Both the position numbers and the translations under genes were made by a program. A DNA stretch of 64,000 bases. Origin: UJ101 sp047975265 (GTDB lineage: Bacteria; Bacteroidota; Bacteroidia; Flavobacteriales; UJ101). The stretch's first letter is position 1. Every line of letters starts with the position of its first letter. Shown piece by piece: positions 7,947 to 15,816 of the stretch. The stretch is taken from contig JBKEDE010000023.1 of NCBI GenBank assembly GCA_047975265.1, positions 1 through 64,000 on the forward strand, in the 5' to 3' direction. The notes beneath the pieces are model-generated. The model was not told the origin of the DNA. It was given only the letters and a program-made list of their open reading frames with translations, and did no database searches.

Positions 7947-8466
7947 TTATTTTTTTCTTTAAATTTTTTTTACCCCTGATATATTGGGCTCTTACTGTAT
8001 TTTCAGGTAATTGTAATATTTCGGCAATTTCTTTGTGTTTATATCCTTCCATCAAATACAATTGAATGACTATTTGGTACTTTTCATCCAACCGAGAGAT
8101 TTCTTTTTTAATAATTTCAACAGAAACCATTTCCTCAAAAACCTCCTCTGTATCATCTTGAATATCTTTAACTTCTTCAAAAAATATTTTTTTACGTTTC
8201 CGGATACTATTCAATGATTTATTGATTGCTACACGTTTTAACCAATTTCCAAAACTAAACTCAAACGTACTCTCCATAATTTTTTTATAGGCTTCAATAA
8301 ATGTTTCTTGACAAATGTCTTTTGCTTCATCTTCTCTTTTTACGATCCCGTATGAAACTCGGTAAACCATGGGTGCATATAATTGATATAATTTCAACTG
8401 GGCTTTTCGGTTATTTTTTCTGCATTGTTGCAATAAGACCGTATGTTTAATTTTGTTGTTCCTCAA
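7915..8466 (-). CDS. ECF-type RNA polymerase sigma factor
   Basis: 183 residues with sigma region 2 (YRVSYGIVKREDEAKDICQETFIEAYKKI, residues about 34-62) and region 4 (LDEKYQIVIQLYLMEGYKHKEIAEILQLPENTVRAQYIRGKKNLKK, about 123-170). It directs RNA polymerase to a specific regulon. No ATG is available in frame; translation probably begins at the TTG at 8466, since an in-frame stop lies just upstream. Followed by the overlapping HEAT membrane protein and the DUF4097-like gene. Confidence 0.9.
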   Translation of the reverse strand: MRNNKIKHTVLLQQCRKNNRKAQLKLYQLYAPMVYRVSYGIVKREDEAKDICQETFIEAYKKIMESTFEFSFGNWLKRVAINKSLNSIRKRKKIFFEEVKDIQDDTEEVFEEMVSVEIIKKEISRLDEKYQIVIQLYLMEGYKHKEIAEILQLPENTVRAQYIRGKKNLKKKINEYRKLHKEI

Positions 8467-8582
8467 GATGATGCAATTCTATTTAAAAAGACACTTTTTT
8501 TATATTTTGTTGCAAAAAGTTAGAAAAAAAATTGAACTTTGGAGTGATTTTTTACTGAAAAACCCAACCAAAAGCTTTTTTT

Positions 8583-9032
8583 ATGGAAGATATTTTTACA
8601 GACGAATATTTTATGCGTATGGCATTCAAAGAAGCTGAAAAAGCTTTTGAAGAAAACGAAGTTCCGGTAGGAGCCGTTGTTGTCATTAACAATAAAATTA
8701 TTGCCAAAGGGTATAATTTAACAGAAAAGCTGACTGATGTTACAGCCCATGCTGAAATGCAATGCATAACTTCTGCAGCCAATTATTTAGGCGGTAAATA
8801 TTTAAAAGACTGTACATTGTATGTTACACTTGAACCCTGTTCTATGTGTGCCGGAGCCTTGTATTGGGCTCAATTGGGGAAATTGGTTTACGGCACTTCT
8901 GATGAAAAACGAGGGTTTGTCGTAAAGCAAACTGAATTGCATCCTAAAACAGAAATTATTTCGGGGGTTATGGAACAAGAGTGTAAACAATTAATACGTA
9001 GTTTTTTTGATAAAAAAAGAACGAGATTTTAG
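8583..9032 (+). CDS. tadA: tRNA adenosine(34) deaminase
   Basis: 149 residues of the cytidine deaminase-like fold. The zinc and catalytic motifs are HAEMQCI (His and catalytic Glu) and EPCSMCAGALYWAQ (two zinc Cys). TadA converts the wobble adenosine of tRNA-Arg(ACG) to inosine and is essential in most bacteria. Length is normal and the ATG is unambiguous. The gene stands alone on this strand, divergent from the sigma operon. Confidence 0.94.
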   Translation: MEDIFTDEYFMRMAFKEAEKAFEENEVPVGAVVVINNKIIAKGYNLTEKLTDVTAHAEMQCITSAANYLGGKYLKDCTLYVTLEPCSMCAGALYWAQLGKLVYGTSDEKRGFVVKQTELHPKTEIISGVMEQECKQLIRSFFDKKRTRF

Positions 9033-9052
9033 TGAAAAGTGATTTAAAAATC

Positions 9053-9640
9053 TTACTTTAATTTTAATACTTTTTTATGAATCTCTGAAACTTGATCTTC
9101 CAACGATTTCAAATTAGTATTGTTTTCAATGATATAATCTGCGTATTTTAGGCGTTCCGCTTCGCTCATTTGGTTTTGAATCCTGTCCTGAATATCTTTT
9201 ACAGAACTGTTATCACGCTGTTGAAGCCTTTTGACTCGATTCTCTAATGTTGCTGTAATAACAATGATTTTATCACACTGCTTATAGGCTTTACTTTCAA
9301 TTAAAATGGCTGCCTCTTTTAAAACATACAATGCCTTTTGGCTTTTTATCCAATTTTCAAAATCCTTTTTTACTACTGGATGTACCAATCCATTTAATTT
9401 TTGTAGCAACTCACGGCTATTAAATACTTTTTGAGCAATCCATTTACGATTTAATCCTTCTTGATTGTATGCTTGGTTTCCCAATAAAGATGTTACTTGA
9501 TGTTGAAGTTCTTCATCAGAATTCATTAAAAATTTAGCTCTTAAATCGGAATTATATACAGGAATATCTAACTTAGCAAACTGCTTGGCTACCGTTGTTT
9601 TCCCACTTCCTATCCCTCCGGTTAAACCTATTATTTTCAT
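9053..9640 (-). CDS. coaE: Dephospho-CoA kinase
   Basis: 195 residues with a P-loop at the N-terminus (GLTGGIGSGKTTVAKQF) and the family signatures NSDLRAKFLM and GLVHPVVKKDFENW. CoaE phosphorylates dephospho-CoA to coenzyme A in the last step of CoA synthesis. Its ATG overlaps the stop of the YbbR gene by 4 bp, so the two are translationally coupled, a pairing common in Flavobacteriia. Confidence 0.95.
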   Translation of the reverse strand: MKIIGLTGGIGSGKTTVAKQFAKLDIPVYNSDLRAKFLMNSDEELQHQVTSLLGNQAYNQEGLNRKWIAQKVFNSRELLQKLNGLVHPVVKKDFENWIKSQKALYVLKEAAILIESKAYKQCDKIIVITATLENRVKRLQQRDNSSVKDIQDRIQNQMSEAERLKYADYIIENNTNLKSLEDQVSEIHKKVLKLK

Positions 9641-10587
9641 GATTCTTTTTTAATTAAAAGTATTTTTACTTTGGATGGAATAATCCGGATATTTTCAACT
9701 TCTTTTGGGTATTTTGTAACTTTTAAAGGAATTGTTGTTGATGAATCATTCATTTGATTCAAATCACAAACAACTTGAAAATCTTGAGGTTCTATTTCAG
9801 AAAATTTTGAATATCCAACCGTAAATTTTATCTCAACCTCTTCCGGTATAATTTGAATTTCAGTGTTAACCGGTACATTTTCAGGAATGATTTTAATCGG
9901 AATGGTTTTTTCGGTATATTTTTCAAATGCTACCTGATAATCTATAGTTTGAACCCCTTTTATCTTTGGAGGATAATCTAACGCGATTTCTTGGTTAAAA
10001 TCTTGTTCTTTGTTTTCAAAAACGATTTCTTTTGTAGGAATCCGGGTGATTTTTTTTACTAAACTTGCGGGACCCTTTATTTCAACACTATCTTGAGAAA
10101 AGGTTTCATTTATGATTTTAAACCCTTGATTTGACAGAACTTTTATTTTAGATAAAATCGGTACTTTTTTTTGCCCTAATTCATCAATGATTAAATGAAT
10201 GGTGTCTTCTTGCACCCGATAAACTTCTTTAACGTCTAATTTCTCTCTTAAAACATTCAGCGATCGGTTGGGCAACCAAAAATTAGAATTGTTGTTAGTT
10301 AAAAGGACTTCATCTAAATTGACCTCAACCAAAGGGTTACGAAGTTTGTATTTTAATATATTTCCTCCGGTTGCATAAATTTTTGCTTGTATTGTATCGT
10401 TTCCTTCGTTAAACAAAACTTTGCCCGAAGGCGGATTTTGATATTTAATAATTAAATTTACAGTAGTCCGATATTCTTTTGAAAGATTGATAAGCAACCA
10501 CATGATACCGGCAATTAACAAACAAATGAAAAAAATTCTATAATTAGAATTTACATGAAGTTTATTTATCACGGGTAGTTTCATCAT
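9637..10587 (-). CDS. YbbR/CdaR-like domain protein, membrane-anchored
   Basis: 316 residues with one N-terminal membrane helix (about 17-34, NYRIFFICLLIAGIMWLLI) and then YbbR-type beta domains (VNLIIKYQNPPSGKVLF, IPIKIIPENVPVNTEIQ, TIPLKVTKYPKEVENIRI). In Firmicutes YbbR/CdaR proteins modulate a c-di-AMP cyclase; whether that holds here is unknown, and no cyclase gene is adjacent. Overlaps coaE downstream. A terminator hairpin lies between it and yajC. Confidence 0.78.
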   Translation of the reverse strand: MMKLPVINKLHVNSNYRIFFICLLIAGIMWLLINLSKEYRTTVNLIIKYQNPPSGKVLFNEGNDTIQAKIYATGGNILKYKLRNPLVEVNLDEVLLTNNNSNFWLPNRSLNVLREKLDVKEVYRVQEDTIHLIIDELGQKKVPILSKIKVLSNQGFKIINETFSQDSVEIKGPASLVKKITRIPTKEIVFENKEQDFNQEIALDYPPKIKGVQTIDYQVAFEKYTEKTIPIKIIPENVPVNTEIQIIPEEVEIKFTVGYSKFSEIEPQDFQVVCDLNQMNDSSTTIPLKVTKYPKEVENIRIIPSKVKILLIKKES

Positions 10588-10595
10588 ACTTTACC

Positions 10596-10620
10596 AAAAA
10601 AAACCGAGAAAACTCGGTCT
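10596..10620 (-). terminator. Intrinsic terminator after yajC
   Basis: On the minus strand the sequence GACCGAG, loop TTTT, CTCGGT followed by a run of eight T forms a classic terminator. It lies between yajC and the YbbR gene, so YbbR-coaE is expressed by readthrough or from its own promoter. Confidence 0.7.
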
Positions 10621-10625
10621 TTTAC

Positions 10626-10928
10626 TTATTTTTCTTTAGCGGTTCCGTAGCGTTGTTGAGTCAGTTCGTTTGAAATAGCAGATCTTTCAAACCGTATTTT
10701 ACCGGCTGCGGTTTCTACCGTTACAATAGCTTCTGAAATTTCAGTTACTTTTCCATGTATGCCGCTTGTAGTTACTACTCTATCTCCTTTCTTTAGTTCT
10801 TCCTGAAATTTTTTTTCTTTTTTTTGTTTCTGCATTTGTGGTCGAATCATGAAGAAGAACATCACCACAAACATTAGTCCAAATAGAATTAAGGTAGAGG
10901 TCATATCGCCTCCTGCTTGTAAAATCAT
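10626..10928 (-). CDS. yajC: Preprotein translocase accessory subunit YajC
   Basis: 100 residues: a single hydrophobic helix (about 8-26, STLILFGLMFVVMFFFMIRP) followed by a basic linker QMQKQKKEKKFQEELKKGDRVVTTSGIHGKV, the standard YajC pattern. YajC associates with SecDF next to SecYEG. Seven bp separate it from the upstream DUF1573 gene. Confidence 0.93.
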   Translation of the reverse strand: MILQAGGDMTSTLILFGLMFVVMFFFMIRPQMQKQKKEKKFQEELKKGDRVVTTSGIHGKVTEISEAIVTVETAAGKIRFERSAISNELTQQRYGTAKEK

Positions 10929-10935
10929 TATTTTT

Positions 10936-11424
10936 TTATTTTTTAGGTGCTACATTTGCTTTAATCGTCACATATTCTTTTCCTGCTTCGGTATTGGTTG
11001 TAATTGTTATTTTTTTTGAAACAACGCCTTCTTTATTAGGTTTAAAAGCTACTTTTAAATCGCCTTCTTCTCCCGGTAAGATAGGTTCGTTGGGTTTTTC
11101 GGGTATCGTACATCCGCAAGATGCTTGTGCATCTGAAATAATTAAAGGATGTTCTCCTATATTTTTAATTTTAAAAATTGTCTCTACTTTATCTTCATAA
11201 GGAATATTTCCAAAATCATGCTCTTCTTTATCAAAAGCAATTTTTGTTTTATGAGTTCGATATGTATTCTCTTCCTGTTCTTTTTCTAATTCTTTTTCTC
11301 TTTTTTCTTTGGCTTGTTCTACCTTGTCAGCATTCATTGCTTCAGAGGAACTAACCTTTGTTCCTTTTGTGCAAGCTCCTAAAACAACAATCAGAGCTAA
11401 CATTAAAATCTTTATCGTATTCAC
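10936..11424 (-). CDS. DUF1573 lipoprotein
   Basis: 162 residues. A lipobox (VVLGAC) ends the hydrophobic N-terminus; a charged linker rich in Glu and Lys (about 30-58) leads to the DUF1573 Ig-like domain with HDFGNIPYEDKVETIFKIKN, ASCGCTIPEKPNEPILPGE and the C-terminal strands. DUF1573 proteins are abundant in Bacteroidota envelopes; their function is not established. Part of the nusB-DUF1573-yajC run of genes. Confidence 0.85.
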   Translation of the reverse strand: MNTIKILMLALIVVLGACTKGTKVSSSEAMNADKVEQAKEKREKELEKEQEENTYRTHKTKIAFDKEEHDFGNIPYEDKVETIFKIKNIGEHPLIISDAQASCGCTIPEKPNEPILPGEEGDLKVAFKPNKEGVVSKKITITTNTEAGKEYVTIKANVAPKK

Positions 11425-11463
11425 TGTTTATGTATTTTTAGATATTCAAATTTATAATTATTT

Positions 11464-12405
11464 TTATAATAAGCCTCTTCCTGATTTGATTAACTTTTGT
11501 TTTTCAGAAAATTCTTTTAGCGTACTGTCTAAAATTCCATTGACAAAAATTCTACTTTTTGGAGTGGAATATTCTTTTGCCAACTCAATATATTCATTTA
11601 AAGTAACTTTTGGAGGAATATTAGGAAATTCTAATAATTCCGTTAAAGCCAATTTTAAAATGATATAATCTACTTTGGCTATTCGGTCAATATCCCAGTT
11701 TTTTGCTTTTTCGGCTATGATTTTTCCGGTTCTTTGCTTCTCGTGAATAGTTGTCCTGAATAATTTTTTAGTAAATTCTTCGTCTTCTTCATCTTTGAAT
11801 ACCTTGTAAACTTTAAAATGTTCTTTTTCTTGCTCTGTAATATGTTCTAAAGTTCTATATACCATCGTGTTAGAGATTTGATAATCATCAAACCACGTAA
11901 TTTCCTGATCTTCATACCATTCACCTATTTTTTCGTTTGGAGCGATGGTGTACTTAAAAATGCGGAGTATAATTCTTTTATGATCCTCAAAAGACACTTT
12001 TTCTTTGGTCATGTATCGATGATATTCATCCGTATCCAAAATAGCCGTATAAATTTGTTTTACATATTCATCCGTTTCATCCCATGTAAGTTGGCTGTTT
12101 TTTGAAGTATATTCGTTGATTTGAGGATTTTTGGAAAGATATTCTAAAACAGGATTGTTTACAAATCTTTTGTTAGGATTCAAGTCTTCTTCAGATGCTA
12201 ATCTTCTTTTTTTTCGTATTTCCAATTTTGTATCTGCCAAATTCCGGACTTCTAATAAAAAATTTATCGAATACACATACAAATCAAAAATTTTTTCTAT
12301 TCCTGAAAACATATTTTTTTCAACAACCAACATATCTTCACCAGAACATTCATAAGCATACATTGCCTGCATCACTTTTGATCGTAAATGTCTTCTTCCT
12401 AACAT
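11464..12405 (-). CDS. nusB: Transcription antitermination factor NusB, long Bacteroidota form
   Basis: 313 residues, about twice the length of the E. coli protein. The start MLGRRHLRSKVMQAMYAYE carries the conserved N-terminal R-x-x-R-x-x-xMQ-ALYA pattern; the C-terminal NusB core (about 200-300) includes KNWDIDRIAKVDYIILKLALTELLEFPNIPPKVTLNEYIELAKEYSTPKSRIFVNGIL. NusB with NusE binds boxA of rRNA transcripts. The long middle insertion is usual for this phylum. First gene of the DUF1573-yajC group. Confidence 0.93.
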   Translation of the reverse strand: MLGRRHLRSKVMQAMYAYECSGEDMLVVEKNMFSGIEKIFDLYVYSINFLLEVRNLADTKLEIRKKRRLASEEDLNPNKRFVNNPVLEYLSKNPQINEYTSKNSQLTWDETDEYVKQIYTAILDTDEYHRYMTKEKVSFEDHKRIILRIFKYTIAPNEKIGEWYEDQEITWFDDYQISNTMVYRTLEHITEQEKEHFKVYKVFKDEEDEEFTKKLFRTTIHEKQRTGKIIAEKAKNWDIDRIAKVDYIILKLALTELLEFPNIPPKVTLNEYIELAKEYSTPKSRIFVNGILDSTLKEFSEKQKLIKSGRGLL

Positions 12406-12448
12406 AACAAAGAACTATTTTTGCATTAGACGAATTATATTATTAATA

Positions 12449-12456
12449 CAAATGTA
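12449..12456 (-). promoter_or_regulatory. nusB: Putative nusB promoter -7 element
   Basis: Minus strand TACATTTG (exact TAnnTTTG) with TTTTTTG 15 nt upstream, a slightly short -33 spacing. Confidence 0.45.
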
Positions 12457-12464
12457 TAGATTTA

Positions 12465-12493
12465 TTTGATTCAAAAAAGTTTTTTTAGCTTTG
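12465..12493 (+). promoter_or_regulatory. Flavobacterial housekeeping promoter of the ABC exporter
   Basis: TTTG (12465-12468), 17-nt spacer, TAGCTTTG (12486-12493): both elements match the Bacteroidota sigma consensus at correct spacing. It overlaps the divergent nusB promoter. Confidence 0.6.
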
Positions 12494-12520
12494 TATCTTA
12501 ATTTATGAACATTTCATTCT

Positions 12521-14317
12521 ATGTCATTTTTTAATAAAACATTGAATATCAATCAGTTTTTCTTTAAATCACTGCCTTATTTAAATCCTTATATATCAAA
12601 ATACAAAAGGTATTATCTTATGGGATTTTTATTTATTTTATTAAAAAATATTTTATCCATCGTTCCTGTTCCTTATATTGGAAAAGCAATTAATGAAATT
12701 GAAAAATCTTTAAATTATACCGGTGATGACGATGCTGTTTTCTTAAAAAAAATGCTACTATACGGTGGCATTATTATTCTTGCACCTATTGCTTCAGGCG
12801 TTTTTCAATTTCTTATGCGACAAACTATTGTTGTGGCATCAAGAAAAATTGAGTTTGATTTAAAAAATGAAATCTTCAAACATTATGAAATTTTATCACA
12901 AACTTTTTACAAAAAAAATAAAACGGGTGATTTGATTTCAAGAATCAGTGAAGATGTCGGGCAAGCTAGAATGTATTTAGGACCCGGGATTATGTACACT
13001 GTAAATCTTTTCACCATTACACTTCTTGTTACCTATCAAATGATTTCTATCAATTCTGAAATGTCTTTGTATGTTTTGATTCCGCTTTCAGTTTTATCGT
13101 TACTGATTTTTCTTGTCAGTAAAACCATCAATCTAAAAAGCAAATTGGTACAGCAGCAACTGGCGACTATTTCATCATTTGTACAAGATTCTTTTTCAGG
13201 GATTCGTGTTATAAAAACATACCGTACGGAAGAAAAAATTATTCAAGATTACACACTTGAAACCTATAAGTACAAAAAAAGTAATATTTCTTTAGCAACG
13301 ATTAATGCTTTTTTCTACCCTATGATTATTTTAATTATAGGATTCAGTTACCTGCTTATTTTATACATAGGCGGTAAAAAATATATTCAAGGTGAAATTG
13401 AAGATATTGGAACAATTGCTCAGTTTTTTATCTATACCAGTTTGCTTATATGGCCTTTTACAGCAACCGGTTGGGTAACTTCGGTTATTCAAAGAGCTGA
13501 AGCTGCCCAGAAAAGAATTAATGAGTTTTTACAAACAACGCCTCTAATTCAAAATTATAATTCCAATCCATCTATAATTAAAGGACACATTGAATTTCAA
13601 AATGTTTCGTTTACTTATGATAATACGGGGATTCAGGCTTTAAAAAATATTTCCTTTACAATTGAACAAGGAAAAACGCTTGCTATACTGGGAAAAACCG
13701 GATCAGGAAAAACGACAATTGCTGAGTTGATTACAAGAATGTATGACATTGAGTCCGGCATTATAAAAGTAGATGGGAAAAATATTAAAGAACTCAATTT
13801 AGATGATTTAAGAAAAAGTATAGGGTATGTGCCTCAAGAAGCATATTTATTTTCAGATTCTATTAAAAATAATATAAGTTTCGGTTTGGATTCATCGGAA
13901 ATAGCACAGGAAAAAATCATAGAAACAGCAAAAAAAGCAGCTATTCACGAAGATATTTTATATTTTCAAAAGGGATATGAAACCGTTTTAGGGGAGCGGG
14001 GTGTTACATTATCAGGAGGTCAAAAACAACGGATAGCCATTGCCAGAGCTTTAATCAAAACACCTGAGATTTACATTTTTGATGACAGCTTATCTGCTGT
14101 AGACACCAAAACAGAGGAAGCCATTTTACAAAACTTAACCGAATCAACACAAAATACTACAACAATTATTATTACTCATCGGATTTCCTCTGCCAAAAAT
14201 GCAGATTATATTATTGTTTTGGATGACGGCAACATTATTGAGAAAGGCACTCATAATGATTTAATAAATAAAGAAGGATACTACAAGCAATTATTTTTAC
14301 AACAATTATCTACATAA
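12521..14317 (+). CDS. ABC transporter, fused permease and ATPase (MsbA/exporter type)
   Basis: 598 residues. Six membrane helices fill roughly residues 30-320; the ATPase domain (about 355-590) has Walker A GKTGSGKTT, the Q-loop PQEAYLFSD, signature LSGGQKQRIAIARAL, Walker B IYIFDDSLSAVD and switch His in ITHRIS. It is a homodimeric half transporter of the multidrug/lipid exporter class; the substrate cannot be read from the sequence. Confidence 0.93.
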   Translation: MSFFNKTLNINQFFFKSLPYLNPYISKYKRYYLMGFLFILLKNILSIVPVPYIGKAINEIEKSLNYTGDDDAVFLKKMLLYGGIIILAPIASGVFQFLMRQTIVVASRKIEFDLKNEIFKHYEILSQTFYKKNKTGDLISRISEDVGQARMYLGPGIMYTVNLFTITLLVTYQMISINSEMSLYVLIPLSVLSLLIFLVSKTINLKSKLVQQQLATISSFVQDSFSGIRVIKTYRTEEKIIQDYTLETYKYKKSNISLATINAFFYPMIILIIGFSYLLILYIGGKKYIQGEIEDIGTIAQFFIYTSLLIWPFTATGWVTSVIQRAEAAQKRINEFLQTTPLIQNYNSNPSIIKGHIEFQNVSFTYDNTGIQALKNISFTIEQGKTLAILGKTGSGKTTIAELITRMYDIESGIIKVDGKNIKELNLDDLRKSIGYVPQEAYLFSDSIKNNISFGLDSSEIAQEKIIETAKKAAIHEDILYFQKGYETVLGERGVTLSGGQKQRIAIARALIKTPEIYIFDDSLSAVDTKTEEAILQNLTESTQNTTTIIITHRISSAKNADYIIVLDDGNIIEKGTHNDLINKEGYYKQLFLQQLST

Positions 14318-14390
14318 CTTTTGCATGTGTACATTTTTTTTATAATATTTGTAATGTATAAATATAACCACACTTTTTTATTTAAATTAT

Positions 14391-14753
14391 ATGGAAAAAA
14401 ACTTACCCAATAGTAACGATATTTTCTCCAAAGTGCTGAGGGCAGGAAGGAGAACTTATTTTTTTGATGTTAGAGAAACCCGTGCAGGAGATTACTACTT
14501 AACGATTACAGAAAGTAAAAAAAACATAAAAGAAGATGGAAGTTTTGATTATAAAAAACATAAAATCTATCTGTATAAAGAAGATTTTTCCAAATTTCAC
14601 GAATTATTCAAAGAAGCCTCTTCTTTTATCTTAGATGAAAAAGGAGAAGAAGTTATTTCCGACAGACATCAATCTGACTGGAACGAGAAAAAGCTTGAAG
14701 AAAAAAACGATGAAATAGAAGACTCTACTCAGATTAATTTTGATGATATTTAA
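14391..14753 (+). CDS. PUR-family DNA/RNA-binding protein (DUF3276)
   Basis: 120 residues containing the PUR repeat (KVLRAGRRTYFFDVRETRAGDYYLTITESKK and IYLYKEDFSKFHELFKEASSFI). Bacterial PUR-alpha homologues of this type bind nucleic acid. The usual acidic C-terminus is present (FDDI end), but the segment just before it, EIEDSTQINF, is encoded by a 33-nt stretch that is identical to part of the neighbouring folB gene on the opposite strand. A terminator follows. Confidence 0.9.
   Translation: MEKNLPNSNDIFSKVLRAGRRTYFFDVRETRAGDYYLTITESKKNIKEDGSFDYKKHKIYLYKEDFSKFHELFKEASSFILDEKGEEVISDRHQSDWNEKKLEEKNDEIEDSTQINFDDI
14709..14741 (+). repeat. 33-nt inverted repeat, copy A (in DUF3276 gene)
   Basis: Starts ATGAAATAGAAGACTCTACT and ends TTAATTTTG; identical to the reverse complement of 15018-15050 over all 33 nt. 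In this gene it encodes EIEDSTQINF in the same frame as in folB. Confidence 0.9.
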
Positions 14754-14783
14754 GCAAATTATCTTTTTAGCGTATTAAAATTT

Positions 14784-14812
14784 AAAAAACCAATCAAAAA
14801 GATTGGTTTTTT
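14784..14812. terminator. Bidirectional terminator between DUF3276 gene and tRNA-Cys
   Basis: Twelve-bp stem AAAAAACCAATC / GATTGGTTTTTT with a five-A loop; U-rich on both strands. It can end both the DUF3276 transcript and the convergent tRNA-Cys transcript. Confidence 0.8.
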
Positions 14813-14813
14813 G

Positions 14814-14884
14814 AGGTATCGGGCGGATTCGAACCGCCGTACACGGTGTTGCAGACCGCTACCTAGCCACTCGGCCACGATACC
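14814..14884 (-). tRNA. tRNA-Cys (anticodon GCA)
   Basis: The minus strand folds as a cloverleaf: acceptor stem GGTATCG/CGATACC, anticodon loop CTGCAAC (anticodon GCA), T arm GGCGGTTCGAATCCGCC, discriminator T as expected for Cys. No CCA is encoded. A TATATTTG promoter box lies at 14902-14909. Confidence 0.95.
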
Positions 14885-14901
14885 GTTTATTCTTAGGAAT
14901 G

Positions 14902-14909
14902 CAAATATA
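14902..14909 (-). promoter_or_regulatory. Putative tRNA-Cys promoter -7 element
   Basis: Minus strand TATATTTG, exact TAnnTTTG match 17 bases before the tRNA 5' end. Confidence 0.5.
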
Positions 14910-14928
14910 AAATAATATTTTTTATTTT

Positions 14929-15288
14929 CTAACTTTTATACGTTCTTTCCAAAACAACAGTAAATTTTTCCATATCGCCTTTTACCGGCGGATTTATTTT
15001 TGAAATAGAAATTTCAGCAAAATTAATCTGAGTAGAGTCTTCTATTTCATTTAAGATTCTATTTCCGACATGTTCTATGGTTTTAGAAACGATAGCCATT
15101 TGTTCATGAATAATTCGATTCAATTCCACATAATTTACCGTGTCTTTGATGTTATCTGTTTTTGAAACTTTTGTTAAATCTGCTTTCACGATTAAATTTA
15201 CTTCATAAAACGAACCTATTACTTCTTCTACCGGCATACAGCCATGGTAAGCAAAGATTTTTATATTTTGTAAATGTAATTTTCCCAT
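14929..15288 (-). CDS. folB: Dihydroneopterin aldolase
   Basis: 119 residues with the FolB signature IKIFAYHGCMPVEEVIGSFYEVNLIVKADL at the N-terminus, conserved TVNYVELNRII in the middle and SISKINPPVKGDMEKFTVVLER at the end. The enzyme cleaves 7,8-dihydroneopterin in folate synthesis. Residues NEIEDSTQINFAEI include the stretch shared at DNA level with the neighbouring DUF3276 gene. That segment sits where family members normally vary, so enzyme function need not be affected. Confidence 0.93.
   Translation of the reverse strand: MGKLHLQNIKIFAYHGCMPVEEVIGSFYEVNLIVKADLTKVSKTDNIKDTVNYVELNRIIHEQMAIVSKTIEHVGNRILNEIEDSTQINFAEISISKINPPVKGDMEKFTVVLERTYKS
15018..15050 (-). repeat. 33-nt inverted repeat, copy B (in folB)
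   Basis: Reverse complement identical to 14709-14741; encodes EIEDSTQINF in folB. Centre-to-centre distance is about 310 bp with tRNA-Cys and its terminator in between. Confidence 0.9.
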
Positions 15289-15816
15289 AAAGTAAAATTA
15301 CTCTTTTTTTATTGAAACCTTTTGAATGCTTTAAAAGTTTTAGTATAATTTCGCCAAATCATAAACTGGTCACAGAGTTGATAGAATAGCGTCTCAATAC
15401 ATTTTCTATATTTTTAAAGGAACAATTTCCGCTTTCTTCGGTTGTATTTTGTGCTAGATTACTGTCTTACCATTGCCCATAATACCCTGCTAAACGCAGG
15501 AACATTCTGAATTTTCATTATTTCAGTAAACGTATTTAAAAAATATCTTTCAGATAACTAAATTATTAAAATTATGTAATTTTAATAAAATCATATATTT
15601 AACAAGCTGTTTTTTTAAGAAATCACATAGATGATGCCAAAAATCAAAAAAAATGAATCAAAATATAAAAAAAAATTAAAAAACTATTCACAAGATATAA
15701 TGATTTTATCGAAATAATTATATTGAATTAAAATAATTAATTATATTTACTGCCATATAATAGTTTGATTATGTGCAATATATTATGCTTTGGACAAATT
15801 AAAAACAACAAAAGTT
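15289..15816. other. AT-rich gap before the sulfatase pseudogene
   Basis: No convincing gene. On the minus strand, 15359-15440 can be read as a coding-like tail (NTTEESGNCSF then NIENVLRRYSINSVTSL and a stop) that I cannot assign, possibly a remnant. The last 250 bp are extremely A+T rich and presumably hold the sulfatase promoter. Confidence 0.5.

Noticed and set aside
15359..15440. Coding-like minus-strand tail (NTTEESGNCSF and NIENVLRRYSINSV)
   Set aside because: No start, no recognisable family, and only a short open stretch; kept as a note in the gap entry only.
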